Assembly (NCBI RefSeq): GCF_020687785.1
Contig: NZ_JAJEWI010000010.1
Span: 372,001-436,000, forward strand
Length of the DNA: 64,000 nt
Direction of reading: 5' to 3'
Origin: Sphingopyxis yananensis
Lineage (GTDB): Bacteria > Pseudomonadota > Alphaproteobacteria > Sphingomonadales > Sphingomonadaceae
Position numbers and translations under genes: made by a program. A model generated the notes under the pieces. It searched no databases. It was not told the origin of the DNA and was given only the letters and a program-made list of their open reading frames with translations. Positions 54,459 to 61,606 of the stretch are shown here, piece by piece (positions within the stretch are counted from its first letter, which is position 1; every line of letters starts with the position of its first letter).

Positions 54459-55031
54459 ATGGACGCATTTACCACATCAACCGCTGTCGTGGCGCTGGCG
54501 GAAATTGGCGACAAAACGCAATTATTGGCAATATTGCTGGCAACACGGTTTCGCAAGCCTGTGCCGATCATTTTGGGTATTTTATTTGCCACCATCGCCA
54601 ATCATGCGCTGGCGGCTTTGGTCGGGGTAAAGGCGGCGTCGCTGCTGGACAGCGAATATTTTCGCTATGCCGTTGGCATTGCCTTTGTCGTGATGGCCGC
54701 ATGGACCCTGATACCCGATAAATTTGAGGATGATGATGCGCCGAAAAATCGCTCCGGTGCGTTTTTGACCACGTTGGTGGCGTTTTTTTTGGTGGAAATG
54801 GGTGACAAGACACAGGTCGCAACCATTGCACTGGGCGCACAATATCAGGATCTATTGTGGGTCACGGCAGGAACAACATTGGGGATGATGTTGGCGAATG
54901 TGCCCGCTATTTTTCTGGGTCAGGCTTTGTTGCAGCGCGTGGATTTGGCCAAAGTGCGGTTTGTTGCGGCGGCCTTGTTTTTGATCATCGGCCTGTGGGT
55001 GATCGCGCAAACGGCAGGACTGATATCCTAA
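54459..55031 (+). CDS. GDT1/UPF0016 (TMEM165) family Mn2+ exporter
   Basis: A 190-residue membrane protein starting MDAFTTSTAVVALAEIGDKT at ATG 54459, with GGGGA upstream. Six membrane helices in two related halves each carry the family motif E-x-G-D-K-T: residues 15-20 (EIGDKT) and 113-118 (EMGDKT). These bind divalent cations. Bacterial members such as MneA export Mn2+. The riboswitch just upstream senses Mn2+ and supports that role. The central cytoplasmic loop is acidic (DKFEDDDAPKN). The gene is closed by a hairpin at 55060. Confidence 0.95.
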   Translation: MDAFTTSTAVVALAEIGDKTQLLAILLATRFRKPVPIILGILFATIANHALAALVGVKAASLLDSEYFRYAVGIAFVVMAAWTLIPDKFEDDDAPKNRSGAFLTTLVAFFLVEMGDKTQVATIALGAQYQDLLWVTAGTTLGMMLANVPAIFLGQALLQRVDLAKVRFVAAALFLIIGLWVIAQTAGLIS

Positions 55032-55059
55032 GCGCAAATATCTAAGGATGGAATAGCAA

Positions 55060-55084
55060 AGAGGGCACCCTGTGGGTGCCCTCT
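55060..55084. terminator. Bidirectional hairpin after the Mn2+ exporter gene
   Basis: AGAGGGCACCC (55060-55070) and GGGTGCCCTCT (55074-55084) form a perfect 11-base stem with a 3-base loop between convergent genes. A further ATCGCTT/AAGCGAT hairpin lies at 55120-55139. Confidence 0.8.
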
Positions 55085-55140
55085 CCGGCAAGGAGCCTTT
55101 CGGCTGTCTGATCGCTACGATCGCTTGTTAAGAAGCGATA

Positions 55141-55713
55141 TTAGAAGCGGTAAGAAATACCAACGCTCAGCTTGCTGTTGCTGACGCTGCTGTCATAATC
55201 TTCTACGCTATATTCTGCGCGCAGGCTGGTCTTGGCGCCAAGACCGGTTTCCAAGCCAGCACCATAAACCAGAGCTTCTTCATTGCCACTTTCGGTGTCA
55301 CCGAAGAAGTTCGTCTTGAACTTGGTGTTTTGATAGCCAACACGTGCGTAAACACCCGTTGTGTCCGTTACCTTATAACCCAGACGGCTGCTGAAGCCGA
55401 AGCTTTCGCGGGCTTTGATCTGGGCTTTGCCATCTTCGTCCGAGATGGTGAGGGCAGCGCCGGTCAAGGACGCATTGGCTTCGAGGCCAACGAAAATATT
55501 GGCGGTCAAAGGCAGATCATAACCAGCGTAAAGCGCGGCGCCATAGCCATTGGCGCTCAGGCCGTCCAAATAGACGTCGCCCAACAGATCACCCTTGATT
55601 TCATAGGCGTCGCGAACAGCGGCCACGCCAACATAAGGGCCTTCGAAGATTTCAGCATGAGCGGTGCCAGTGAATGCAACCGAGGCGAGGAGAGCCAGAG
55701 CCATTTTTTTCAT
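55141..55713 (-). CDS. Outer-membrane beta-barrel protein
   Basis: A 190-residue protein with signal peptide MKKMALALLASVAFTGTAHA (ATG 55713, GGGGGAAA upstream) and an 8-strand barrel ending in Phe (LSVGISYRF). EGPYVGVAAVRDAYEIKG, YGAALYAGYDLPL, FVGLEANASL, SFGFSSRLGYKVTDTTGVYARVGYQ and VYGAGLETGLGAKTSLRAEYSVEDYDSS are alternating strands typical of the Omp25/OprF-like small barrels of alphas. It is probably a structural outer-membrane protein. No enzymatic motif is seen. The gene is single, and its 5' region is AT-rich with an inverted repeat at 55914. Confidence 0.9.
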   Translation of the reverse strand: MKKMALALLASVAFTGTAHAEIFEGPYVGVAAVRDAYEIKGDLLGDVYLDGLSANGYGAALYAGYDLPLTANIFVGLEANASLTGAALTISDEDGKAQIKARESFGFSSRLGYKVTDTTGVYARVGYQNTKFKTNFFGDTESGNEEALVYGAGLETGLGAKTSLRAEYSVEDYDSSVSNSKLSVGISYRF

Positions 55714-55913
55714 AATATTTTCCCCCTAAATTTAGGTAATTTCGGCCAAAGCCAGCTGTCGACTAGATACGACAACTGCTTGGCTTGGGTGCCTGTAGGG
55801 GGTGCAGGGAAAGAAGGTCAATGAAGCGATGCAAATTTACACCAGTGTCGTTATGAACCTGCGTCTTTTTTGCAACATTTAAATATATATAATAATATCT
55901 TCGCAAAGATATG

Positions 55914-55958
55914 CCGCAACATCTGGGCCATACTTATTGTCTAGACAAGATGTTGCGG
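55914..55958. repeat. Nested inverted repeat in an AT-rich intergenic region
   Basis: CCGCAACATCT (55914-55924) and AGATGTTGCGG (55948-55958) are a perfect 11-base inverted repeat. Inside it is the palindrome TTGTCTAGACAA (55937-55948). It lies between the CopC-like stop and the outer-membrane protein start, which are on the same strand, so it may be a terminator for the first or an operator for the second. The rest of 55714-56001 is AT-rich with no gene visible. Confidence 0.6.
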
Positions 55959-56001
55959 TAAGAAATTTTCATATTTCTAAATGGTTTAGCGTGGCCATAA
56001 A

Positions 56002-56394
56002 TTATCGTACCGAAAAGCTATATTGGCCGGAGCTTGGCTGCGCCCCTGTTGCGGTGGCGGTCCATGAAACGCGATAGGTGCCGGGCACCAGCGGGCGCTT
56101 CAATGTCATGGTGACAGATTTGCTGTCGCGGCCAATGGCCGATGTGGCCCGCATCTTCATAGGCGGGTGGTCGGTCATGCCGGGCATCGCCGTCATGATC
56201 AACTCTGTCCGCAGCGATGAAGGAGTGATCGTTTCGTTAAATTGGAGCGACAAAGACGTCACCTTGGACGCCGTGCTGTTGGCGGCGGGTCTAGCGCTGC
56301 TGACCGCGAGCCGTGCATCAGCGGCGGATGTTACGCCCAGCAGAAGGAGGGAGGCGGTGATGGCGGCAAATGTGCGTGACAATATTTTTTCCAT
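56002..56394 (-). CDS. CopC-like periplasmic copper-binding protein
   Basis: A 130-residue protein with a signal peptide (MEKILSRTFAAITASLLLLGVTSAADA). The mature domain is the CopC fold: RLAVSSARPAANSTASKVTSLSLQFNETITPSS and PLVPGTYRVSWTATATG. CopC and PcoC begin the mature chain with His (HxxLxxSxPxxx), used for Cu(II). Here Arg replaces that His. The middle is Met-rich (M67, M70, M73, H76, M79, M81), which would favour Cu(I). It is divergent from the CnrY-like gene, with 144 bases between. Its place beside the copper oxidase operon supports a copper role. No CopD partner is adjacent. Confidence 0.88.
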   Translation of the reverse strand: MEKILSRTFAAITASLLLLGVTSAADARLAVSSARPAANSTASKVTSLSLQFNETITPSSLRTELIMTAMPGMTDHPPMKMRATSAIGRDSKSVTMTLKRPLVPGTYRVSWTATATGAQPSSGQYSFSVR

Positions 56395-56538
56395 TCTTTG
56401 AATTTTGCTCGGCGTTTTTGCGCTGTGCTGATAATACGCGAAAGGGGGAAAATACCCTCAATGTCTCAATTCATCATGTTTTCATGAGGGGCGGGGGTGA
56501 TGGCTGCGTAAAAGGCCATGGGGGAAAGTGAGAAATTT
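56395..56538. promoter_or_regulatory. Divergent control region between CopC-like gene and metal-response operon
   Basis: This 144-base region should hold both promoters. A short TCATG/CATGA inverted repeat at 56474-56487 and a GGGGGAAA purine run near 56444-56451 are visible. I do not see a clear ECF promoter. Confidence 0.4.
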
Positions 56539-56805
56539 ATGGACCATGATTTGAAAATTTTGCGTGTGACCGATTTGCCCAAAGCGTTGGCAGATCTGGA
56601 TGATCATATATTGGCGGACGCTGTCATCCGGCGAAATGAGGCCAAAGCCATGCGCCGAATGATGGTTCTTGCGGCGTTTATTTCCATGGGTGGCGGTGTG
56701 GTCGCGGGCGCGGCATTGCCGGCACCAGCCGAAGCGGCCAGTCCGCTGACTTTATTGGTTCCGCACAGCCCATTGACGCAAGTAGGCATGGCGGACCGTA
56801 GCTAA
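56539..56805 (+). CDS. CnrY-like membrane anti-sigma factor
   Basis: An 88-residue protein, MDHDLKILRVTDLPKALADL at ATG 56539, with GGGGGAAAGTGAG upstream. The cytoplasmic N-terminal ~45 residues are helical with charges, then one membrane segment (about 46-66, RMMVLAAFISMGGGVVAGAA) and a short periplasmic tail ASPLTLLVPHSP. In CnrY of Cupriavidus the order is the same and the end reads ASPFGLLIG, which I recall and which matches. The anti-sigma N-terminus wraps the sigma factor, and release follows when CnrX senses metal. It overlaps the next gene by one base. No other domain is seen, so the call rests on gene order and this tail. Confidence 0.85.
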   Translation: MDHDLKILRVTDLPKALADLDDHILADAVIRRNEAKAMRRMMVLAAFISMGGGVVAGAALPAPAEAASPLTLLVPHSPLTQVGMADRS

Positions 56806-57254
56806 TGGCACCCCAAAGACAGGTTTTTCTGGTCGCGTTGATTGCCATCGTGGCCTTTGTTGCGGCGGCATCTGGTGTTTGGGTGGGAAGGGCGCTGACC
56901 GATAAACCGGATAGCAGCCACTTTGAATTGCACGCCAAATTATATGATGAATTGCAATTAAAGCCGGACCAGCGTGCCCAGTTGGCGAATGTCGAGGCGG
57001 CGTTTAATGTACGGCGCAAATTGCTGGAAAAGCAAATGCGCGAAGCGAATGAGCGTTTGGCGATCGGTATTCAATTGGAACATGGATACGGCCCGCAAGT
57101 GACGGATGCCATTGATGAAACCCATCGATTGATGGGGGATTTGCAGAAAGAAACCCTGCAATATCTGTTTGCCATGCGCGATGTGTTGGATGAGCAGCAG
57201 GCCGGCAAATTTGACAAAATTGTGGTCGATGCTTTGACCACTGATATGCAGTGA
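56805..57254 (+). CDS. CnrX-like periplasmic metal sensor
   Basis: A 149-residue protein with an N-terminal membrane anchor (about 7-29) and a periplasmic helical domain. HFELHAKLYDELQLKPDQRAQL, VEAAFNVRRKLLEKQMREANERLA and ETLQYLFAMRDVLDEQQAGKFDKIVVDAL match the CnrX/ZraP fold. Aligned from memory to CnrX of Cupriavidus metallidurans (Ni/Co ligands His42, His46, Glu63, His119, Met123), the equivalents here are His43, Tyr47, Glu64, Tyr120 and Met124. Two His ligands are thus Tyr, while His39 is nearby. This predicts a metal other than Ni or Co, with copper likely from the neighbours. The stop overlaps the sigma gene by 4 bases (GTGA). Confidence 0.88.
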   Translation: MAPQRQVFLVALIAIVAFVAAASGVWVGRALTDKPDSSHFELHAKLYDELQLKPDQRAQLANVEAAFNVRRKLLEKQMREANERLAIGIQLEHGYGPQVTDAIDETHRLMGDLQKETLQYLFAMRDVLDEQQAGKFDKIVVDALTTDMQ

Positions 57255-57820
57255 CGGTTGATTTTTCTCAATTAACAGATGCACAACTGGCCAGCCATGC
57301 ACGGATGGGCAGTCAATTGGCTTATCGGGAATTTTTAACCCGTTACAAAGCCCCGATTTATCGTTTAATTTGCAACTATATTGGCGATCCAGACGAGGCG
57401 CTGGATTTGGTGCAAGAGGCGTTTGTGTCGGCCTTTGCCGCCATTGATCGTTATGACGACAGCCGCGCCTTTCGCGTGTGGATGAGCCGAATTGCGGTGA
57501 ACAAGTGCCGCGATTGGGCGCGGCGGCGCAAGGTTCGGGCCTTTTTTTCGGCCGCGTTACCCCTTGAAAAAGCATATGATGTGGCCAGCGCTGACCCTTT
57601 GCCGGACGAGGAGTTGAGCGGGCGCGGGCAAGTCCAAATCGTGCGCCGCGCCATGGATGGCTTGCCAGCGAAGCTGCGCGAAGTGCTGATTTTGCGCGCG
57701 ATTGATGAGATGTCGCAGGCGGAGGCGGCAAAAATTTTGGGCGTCAGCGAAAAGACGGTGGAAACCCGCCTGTATCGCGCCCGATTGCGGATGCGCGAAC
57801 AGTTGGGCGATTTGTCTTAG
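57251..57820 (+). CDS. ECF sigma factor, CnrH-like
   Basis: A 189-residue sigma factor starting with GTG 57251 (MTVDFSQLTDAQLASHARMG), which overlaps the sensor stop as GTGA. Region 2 is REFLTRYKAPIYRLICNYIGDPDEALDLVQEAFVSAFAAIDRYDD to RIAVNKCRDWARRRKVRAFF. Region 4 is LPAKLREVLILRAIDEMSQAEAAKILGVSEKTVETRLYRARLRMREQL. It would be held by the CnrY-like protein and released when the sensor binds metal, then transcribe its own operon and the copper genes beyond. The multicopper oxidase ATG is 93 bases further on. Confidence 0.93.
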   Translation: MTVDFSQLTDAQLASHARMGSQLAYREFLTRYKAPIYRLICNYIGDPDEALDLVQEAFVSAFAAIDRYDDSRAFRVWMSRIAVNKCRDWARRRKVRAFFSAALPLEKAYDVASADPLPDEELSGRGQVQIVRRAMDGLPAKLREVLILRAIDEMSQAEAAKILGVSEKTVETRLYRARLRMREQLGDLS

Positions 57821-57913
57821 CGCGCCTTTCGGCTGTTTTGACCTGTTTTGCATGAGGGGTCGCGGCGCGGCCTGCGTATCTTTGCACAGATTATCAGGAG
57901 AGTTTCCATTTCT

Positions 57914-59662
57914 ATGCAGTTGGACCGGCGTCGTTTTGCAAGTGCTGCCTTTGGCGGAGGCGCGATGGCCGCGCTCGCGGCGCACATACCAGCATGGGCG
58001 CAGCCCGTGTCTCAGGGACTTGTGTCGACCCTGCCGACCGTCAGCGGTGAGGATATCACGCTGCGCATCGCCAAGCAGAAAATCCGTATTGATGGCATGG
58101 TGGCCAAGGCCATTGGCGTGAATGGTACCATTCCCGCCCCATTGGTGCGCCTGAAAGAGGGCCAAAATATTCGCCTGACGGTGCATAATGATTTGGATGA
58201 GGATAGCTCAATCCATTGGCACGGCCTGATTTTGCCATTTCATATGGACGGCGTGCCCGGTGTCAGCTTCCCCGGTATCAAGCCCAAATCATCCTTTACC
58301 TATGAATTTCCGATCGTTCAAAGTGGTACCTATTGGTATCACAGCCACAGCGGTTTGCAGGAAGCTTTGGGTCTTTATGGGCCGATAGTGATTGATCCGG
58401 CGGGCGCGGACCCTGTGGGCTATGACCGCGAGCATGTGATTGTCTTGTCCGACCACAGCCACCTGTCGCCTTATGAAATCTTTCGCAAGATGAAGGTTAG
58501 CCACGGTCATTGGAACATGCAGCGCGAGACGTTCATGGACCTGATTAAAGGCAAGGGTCTGTCTTTGTCCGAACGCATTGCGTGGGGCAAAATGCGCATG
58601 GACCCGACCGACGTGGCCGATGTGAACGGGTCGATTTTGGAATTTTTGGTCAATGGCCATGGTCCCAAGGACAATTGGACTGGCCTGTTCCGTCCCGGTG
58701 AACGGGTTCGTTTGCGGATTATCAACGCATCGTCGATGTCGATTTTTAATGTGCGTATCCCCGGATTGCGGATGACCGTGGTTCAGGCCGATGGTTTGCA
58801 TATTCGCCCCGTAGAAATTGATGAATTTCAAATCGGTGTGGCGGAAACTTACGATGTGATCGTCACGCCAACCGAAGACCAAGCCTATACATTTGTGGCG
58901 GAAGTGAACGACCGCAGTGGCATGGCACGCGCGACCTTGGCCCCGCGTGCGGGCATGGTGGCCCCTGTTCCGGCGCTGCGTGAACGGCCGCTGGCGACCA
59001 TGAAAGATATGGGTATGGGCGATATGTCGGGCGGTGACTGCACCCCCGAACATGAAGCCATGGGCCATTGTTCGGTGGATGGCGATAGTGGCGGCGGCGG
59101 CATGGACCATGGGATGCGCGATTTCAGTCTGGCGCCGCAAGTCAAGCGCGACCCCAGTGTGCAGGCCATTTCGCCGATGCCCGTCGACCGCATGAACGAA
59201 CCGGGCCAAGGCTTGGATAATGTGGGCCATCAAGTGCTGACCTATCATGACTTGCTGTCATTGGAGCCGAACCCTGATGTGCGCGCACCCAGCCGTTCGC
59301 TGGACATTCACCTGACCGGCAACATGGAGCGGTTTATGTGGTCGTTCGACGGGGTGAAAATGTCGGATCATCATGAACCCATTCCTTTCATCGAGGGCGA
59401 GCGGGTGCGGGTGAATTTGATCAACCAATCGATGATGAGCCACCCCATTCACTTGCACGGCCATTTCTTTGAACTGGTGACGGGCAAGGGCGATCATTCG
59501 CCGCGCAAACATACGGTCATTGTTCAGCCGGGCGGAACAGCCAGCTTTGACTTTACCGCCGACGCGCTGGGGGATTGGGCGTTCCACTGTCACTTGCTGT
59601 ACCATATGCACGCCGGAATGATGCGCGTTGTCAGCGTTCGTCCGAAGGGAGAAGAGGCATGA
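57914..59662 (+). CDS. copA: Multicopper oxidase, CopA/PcoA copper-resistance type
   Basis: A 582-residue exported oxidase. The twin-arginine signal is DRRRFASAAFGGGAMAAL (residues 4-21). Copper sites appear as HWH (101-103), HSH (143-145), HPIHLHG (510-516) and HCHLLYHMHAGM (558-569), giving the T1 and trinuclear centre. It oxidises Cu(I) to less toxic Cu(II) in the periplasm. Residues ~370-420 form a Met/His/Asp insert with the motif CTPEHEAMGHC, shared with the next protein. AGGAG lies 13 bases before ATG 57914. The stop overlaps copB as ATGA. It follows the CnrYXH-like genes and is probably under their control. Confidence 0.95.
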   Translation: MQLDRRRFASAAFGGGAMAALAAHIPAWAQPVSQGLVSTLPTVSGEDITLRIAKQKIRIDGMVAKAIGVNGTIPAPLVRLKEGQNIRLTVHNDLDEDSSIHWHGLILPFHMDGVPGVSFPGIKPKSSFTYEFPIVQSGTYWYHSHSGLQEALGLYGPIVIDPAGADPVGYDREHVIVLSDHSHLSPYEIFRKMKVSHGHWNMQRETFMDLIKGKGLSLSERIAWGKMRMDPTDVADVNGSILEFLVNGHGPKDNWTGLFRPGERVRLRIINASSMSIFNVRIPGLRMTVVQADGLHIRPVEIDEFQIGVAETYDVIVTPTEDQAYTFVAEVNDRSGMARATLAPRAGMVAPVPALRERPLATMKDMGMGDMSGGDCTPEHEAMGHCSVDGDSGGGGMDHGMRDFSLAPQVKRDPSVQAISPMPVDRMNEPGQGLDNVGHQVLTYHDLLSLEPNPDVRAPSRSLDIHLTGNMERFMWSFDGVKMSDHHEPIPFIEGERVRVNLINQSMMSHPIHLHGHFFELVTGKGDHSPRKHTVIVQPGGTASFDFTADALGDWAFHCHLLYHMHAGMMRVVSVRPKGEEA

Positions 59663-60993
59663 AAAATCTGTCTTTGACCCTGATGGGCGGAATTTCGATG
59701 CTGGCCTTCGCGGCGCCTGCTGCGGCGCAGAGCGAGCATACGGGTCATGCTGGCCATGATGCAAAGCCAGCGGTCAGCACACCGACCTGCACGCCGGACC
59801 ATGCCGCGATGGGCCATTGTACCCTAAGCGTGACGGCGGACGATCATACGGCCGACCATCAGGGGGCCGCAAACCATGATGCCCAGCAGGGGCATGGTGA
59901 GCAAGATCATGCCGCGCATCAGGCGCAAGGGGCGCATGCTAGCCATGACATGCATGGCGCAGAGGGTGCAGGGACAGCCACAGCCGTGGTGACGGAAGCG
60001 ACCTGCACACCGGAGCATGCGGCCATGGGCCACTGCACTTTGCCGGCCAAGGCGCAGGATCATAGCGCGCATCAAACGTCCGCCAATCCCGAGGCAGGGC
60101 ATAGCGATCACGCAGCGACGCCTGGTGCCAAGGCCGACGATCATGCGGCAGTGCAGGCTGGCACAGCCACATGCACGGCAGAACATGCGGCCATGGGGCA
60201 TTGCACATTGGAGGCGACCAACTCCAATTTGCCGCAAATTGGCACCAACCTACCCTCCGGTGACGCACCCGCGCCGCCGCCGCCCAGCGATTGGATGGCC
60301 GATGGCGTGTGGGGCGAGGGGGCGATGGCCCATAGCCGCCATATGATGATGGTCGAAAATGGTGGTCAGACCTTTAGCTATTTGCGCTTGAACGGCGAAT
60401 ATAGCGCCCGAAAAGGCCGTGATGCTTATTCGGTCGACGGCAAATTCTGGTATGGCGGCGATATCAACCGTCTGCATATACGCGGCGGATTTTCTGGCGA
60501 TGTTGGTAAGGGCGTCGACGATGGCGATATCGCGGTGCTTTATAGCCGCGCCATTGATGCCTATTTCAATATCGAAGGCGGTATCAAACAGGAATTGGGT
60601 GAGGGACCGAAGCGGACCTATGCCAGCATTGGCTTTTCCGGACTTGCCCCTTATTGGTTTGAGCTGGAAAGCGCGCTGATGGTTTCCGACAAAGGTGATT
60701 TTACGGCCCATATCGAAGCCGAATATGACCAATTGATCACCCAGAAACTGGTGCTGCAACCGGCGTTTGAGCTGGGCCTTTCGGCGCAAAATGTGGCAGA
60801 GAAGGGCTTGGGTAGCGGTATCACCGAAGTGGGCGCGTCGCTGCGCCTGCGCTATGAATTTGTGCGGGCCTTTGCTCCTTATGTCGGGGTGTCGTGGAGC
60901 CAAAAAATTGGCGGAACCGCTGATTTCGCCCGCGCGGCGGGGGAGAAGGCGTCGTCGACCAAATTTGTTTTTGGCCTGCGGACCTGGTTTTAA
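59659..60993 (+). CDS. copB: Copper-resistance outer-membrane protein CopB with metal-binding repeats
   Basis: A 444-residue protein. ATG 59659 overlaps the oxidase stop. A signal peptide ends AAAQ (about residue 24). Residues 27-190 are extremely His/Ala-rich and carry three copies of an 11-residue motif: CTPDHAAMGHC (44-54), CTPEHAAMGHC (116-126) and CTAEHAAMGHC (172-182). The C-terminal ~240 residues are the CopB barrel (WMADGVWGEGAMAHSRHMMMVENG, SYLRLNGEYS, IRGGFSGDV, ending FVFGLRTWF with Phe). CopB proteins bind copper and help resist it at the outer membrane. Pseudomonas CopB has shorter Met/His repeats, and this version with paired Cys looks different. Confidence 0.93.
   Translation: MKNLSLTLMGGISMLAFAAPAAAQSEHTGHAGHDAKPAVSTPTCTPDHAAMGHCTLSVTADDHTADHQGAANHDAQQGHGEQDHAAHQAQGAHASHDMHGAEGAGTATAVVTEATCTPEHAAMGHCTLPAKAQDHSAHQTSANPEAGHSDHAATPGAKADDHAAVQAGTATCTAEHAAMGHCTLEATNSNLPQIGTNLPSGDAPAPPPPSDWMADGVWGEGAMAHSRHMMMVENGGQTFSYLRLNGEYSARKGRDAYSVDGKFWYGGDINRLHIRGGFSGDVGKGVDDGDIAVLYSRAIDAYFNIEGGIKQELGEGPKRTYASIGFSGLAPYWFELESALMVSDKGDFTAHIEAEYDQLITQKLVLQPAFELGLSAQNVAEKGLGSGITEVGASLRLRYEFVRAFAPYVGVSWSQKIGGTADFARAAGEKASSTKFVFGLRTWF
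59788..60204 (+). repeat. Three coding copies of the C-T-x-[ED]-H-A-A-M-G-H-C motif
   Basis: The 33-base units lie at 59788-59820, 60004-60036 and 60172-60204 in copB, with a fourth, related unit at 59039-59071 in the oxidase gene. Cys, His, Met, His, Cys are at fixed spacing in all four copies. Confidence 0.92.
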
Positions 60994-60997
60994 ATAT

Positions 60998-61031
60998 AAG
61001 GGGTAGGCCGTTAATGGTCTGCCCCCTTTTG
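60998..61031 (+). terminator. Imperfect hairpin after copB
   Basis: AAGGGGTAGGCC (60998-61009) pairs with GGTCTGCCCCCTT (61016-61028), with two G-U pairs and one bulged base, then TTTG. It may be a partial terminator before the DUF411 gene. Confidence 0.6.
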
Positions 61032-61067
61032 TTGTGGCCGCTGGGCCATGGGATGAAGGAAAATCTG

Positions 61068-61580
61068 ATGGGTGCCTTGTGTTGCCGCCGAAATGCCCTG
61101 ACCCTGTTATTGGGTGCGTCCACCGCTTTGCTGGTGGGGTGCGGCAAGACTGATAGCGCCAGCTTGGCATCGGCCAATGCGGCCGAAGGCGATACGGCTG
61201 CCGCAAAGCCTACGATGATCGTGTATCGTGATCCCAATTGCGGTTGCTGCGGGGCGTGGGCGGACCAAGCCATGGCGGCTGGTTATCCGGTGAAAATTGA
61301 AATCCGCGAGGATATGGGCACGGTGAAAACGGGCCTGAATGTGCGCGCGGATTTGGCAAGCTGTCATACTGTGACGGTGGCCGGATATGTGCTGGAGGGC
61401 CATGTGCCATTTGACCATATCGCCAAGCTGCTAGCTGAAAAGCCCAAAGATATTATTGGATTGGCTGTTCCGGGGATGCCGCGTGGGTCCCCAGGCATGG
61501 AAATGCCAGATGGCAGCAAAGACGAATTTGACGTGATTGGGTTCGACAAAAATGGCCCTGTGCGGGTGTTTACCGCCTGA
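61068..61580 (+). CDS. DUF411 metal-binding lipoprotein
   Basis: A 170-residue protein from ATG 61068 with AAGGA 8 bases upstream. Earlier in-frame ATGs (61014, 61053) lack such a site. A basic start and lipobox LLVGCG suggest a lipoprotein with lipid Cys near residue 25. The DUF411 domain follows with DPNCGCCGAWADQ, DLASCHTVTVAGYVLEGHVP, LLAEKPKDIIGLAVPGMP and SPGMEMPDG. The Cys, His and Met positions are thought to bind copper, and DUF411 genes are often next to copper-resistance genes, as here. It is last in the plus-strand copper run. Function is inferred from company. Confidence 0.88.
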   Translation: MGALCCRRNALTLLLGASTALLVGCGKTDSASLASANAAEGDTAAAKPTMIVYRDPNCGCCGAWADQAMAAGYPVKIEIREDMGTVKTGLNVRADLASCHTVTVAGYVLEGHVPFDHIAKLLAEKPKDIIGLAVPGMPRGSPGMEMPDGSKDEFDVIGFDKNGPVRVFTA

Positions 61581-61606
61581 GCTTGGCGGTCAATCTAAAG
61601 GGAAAG

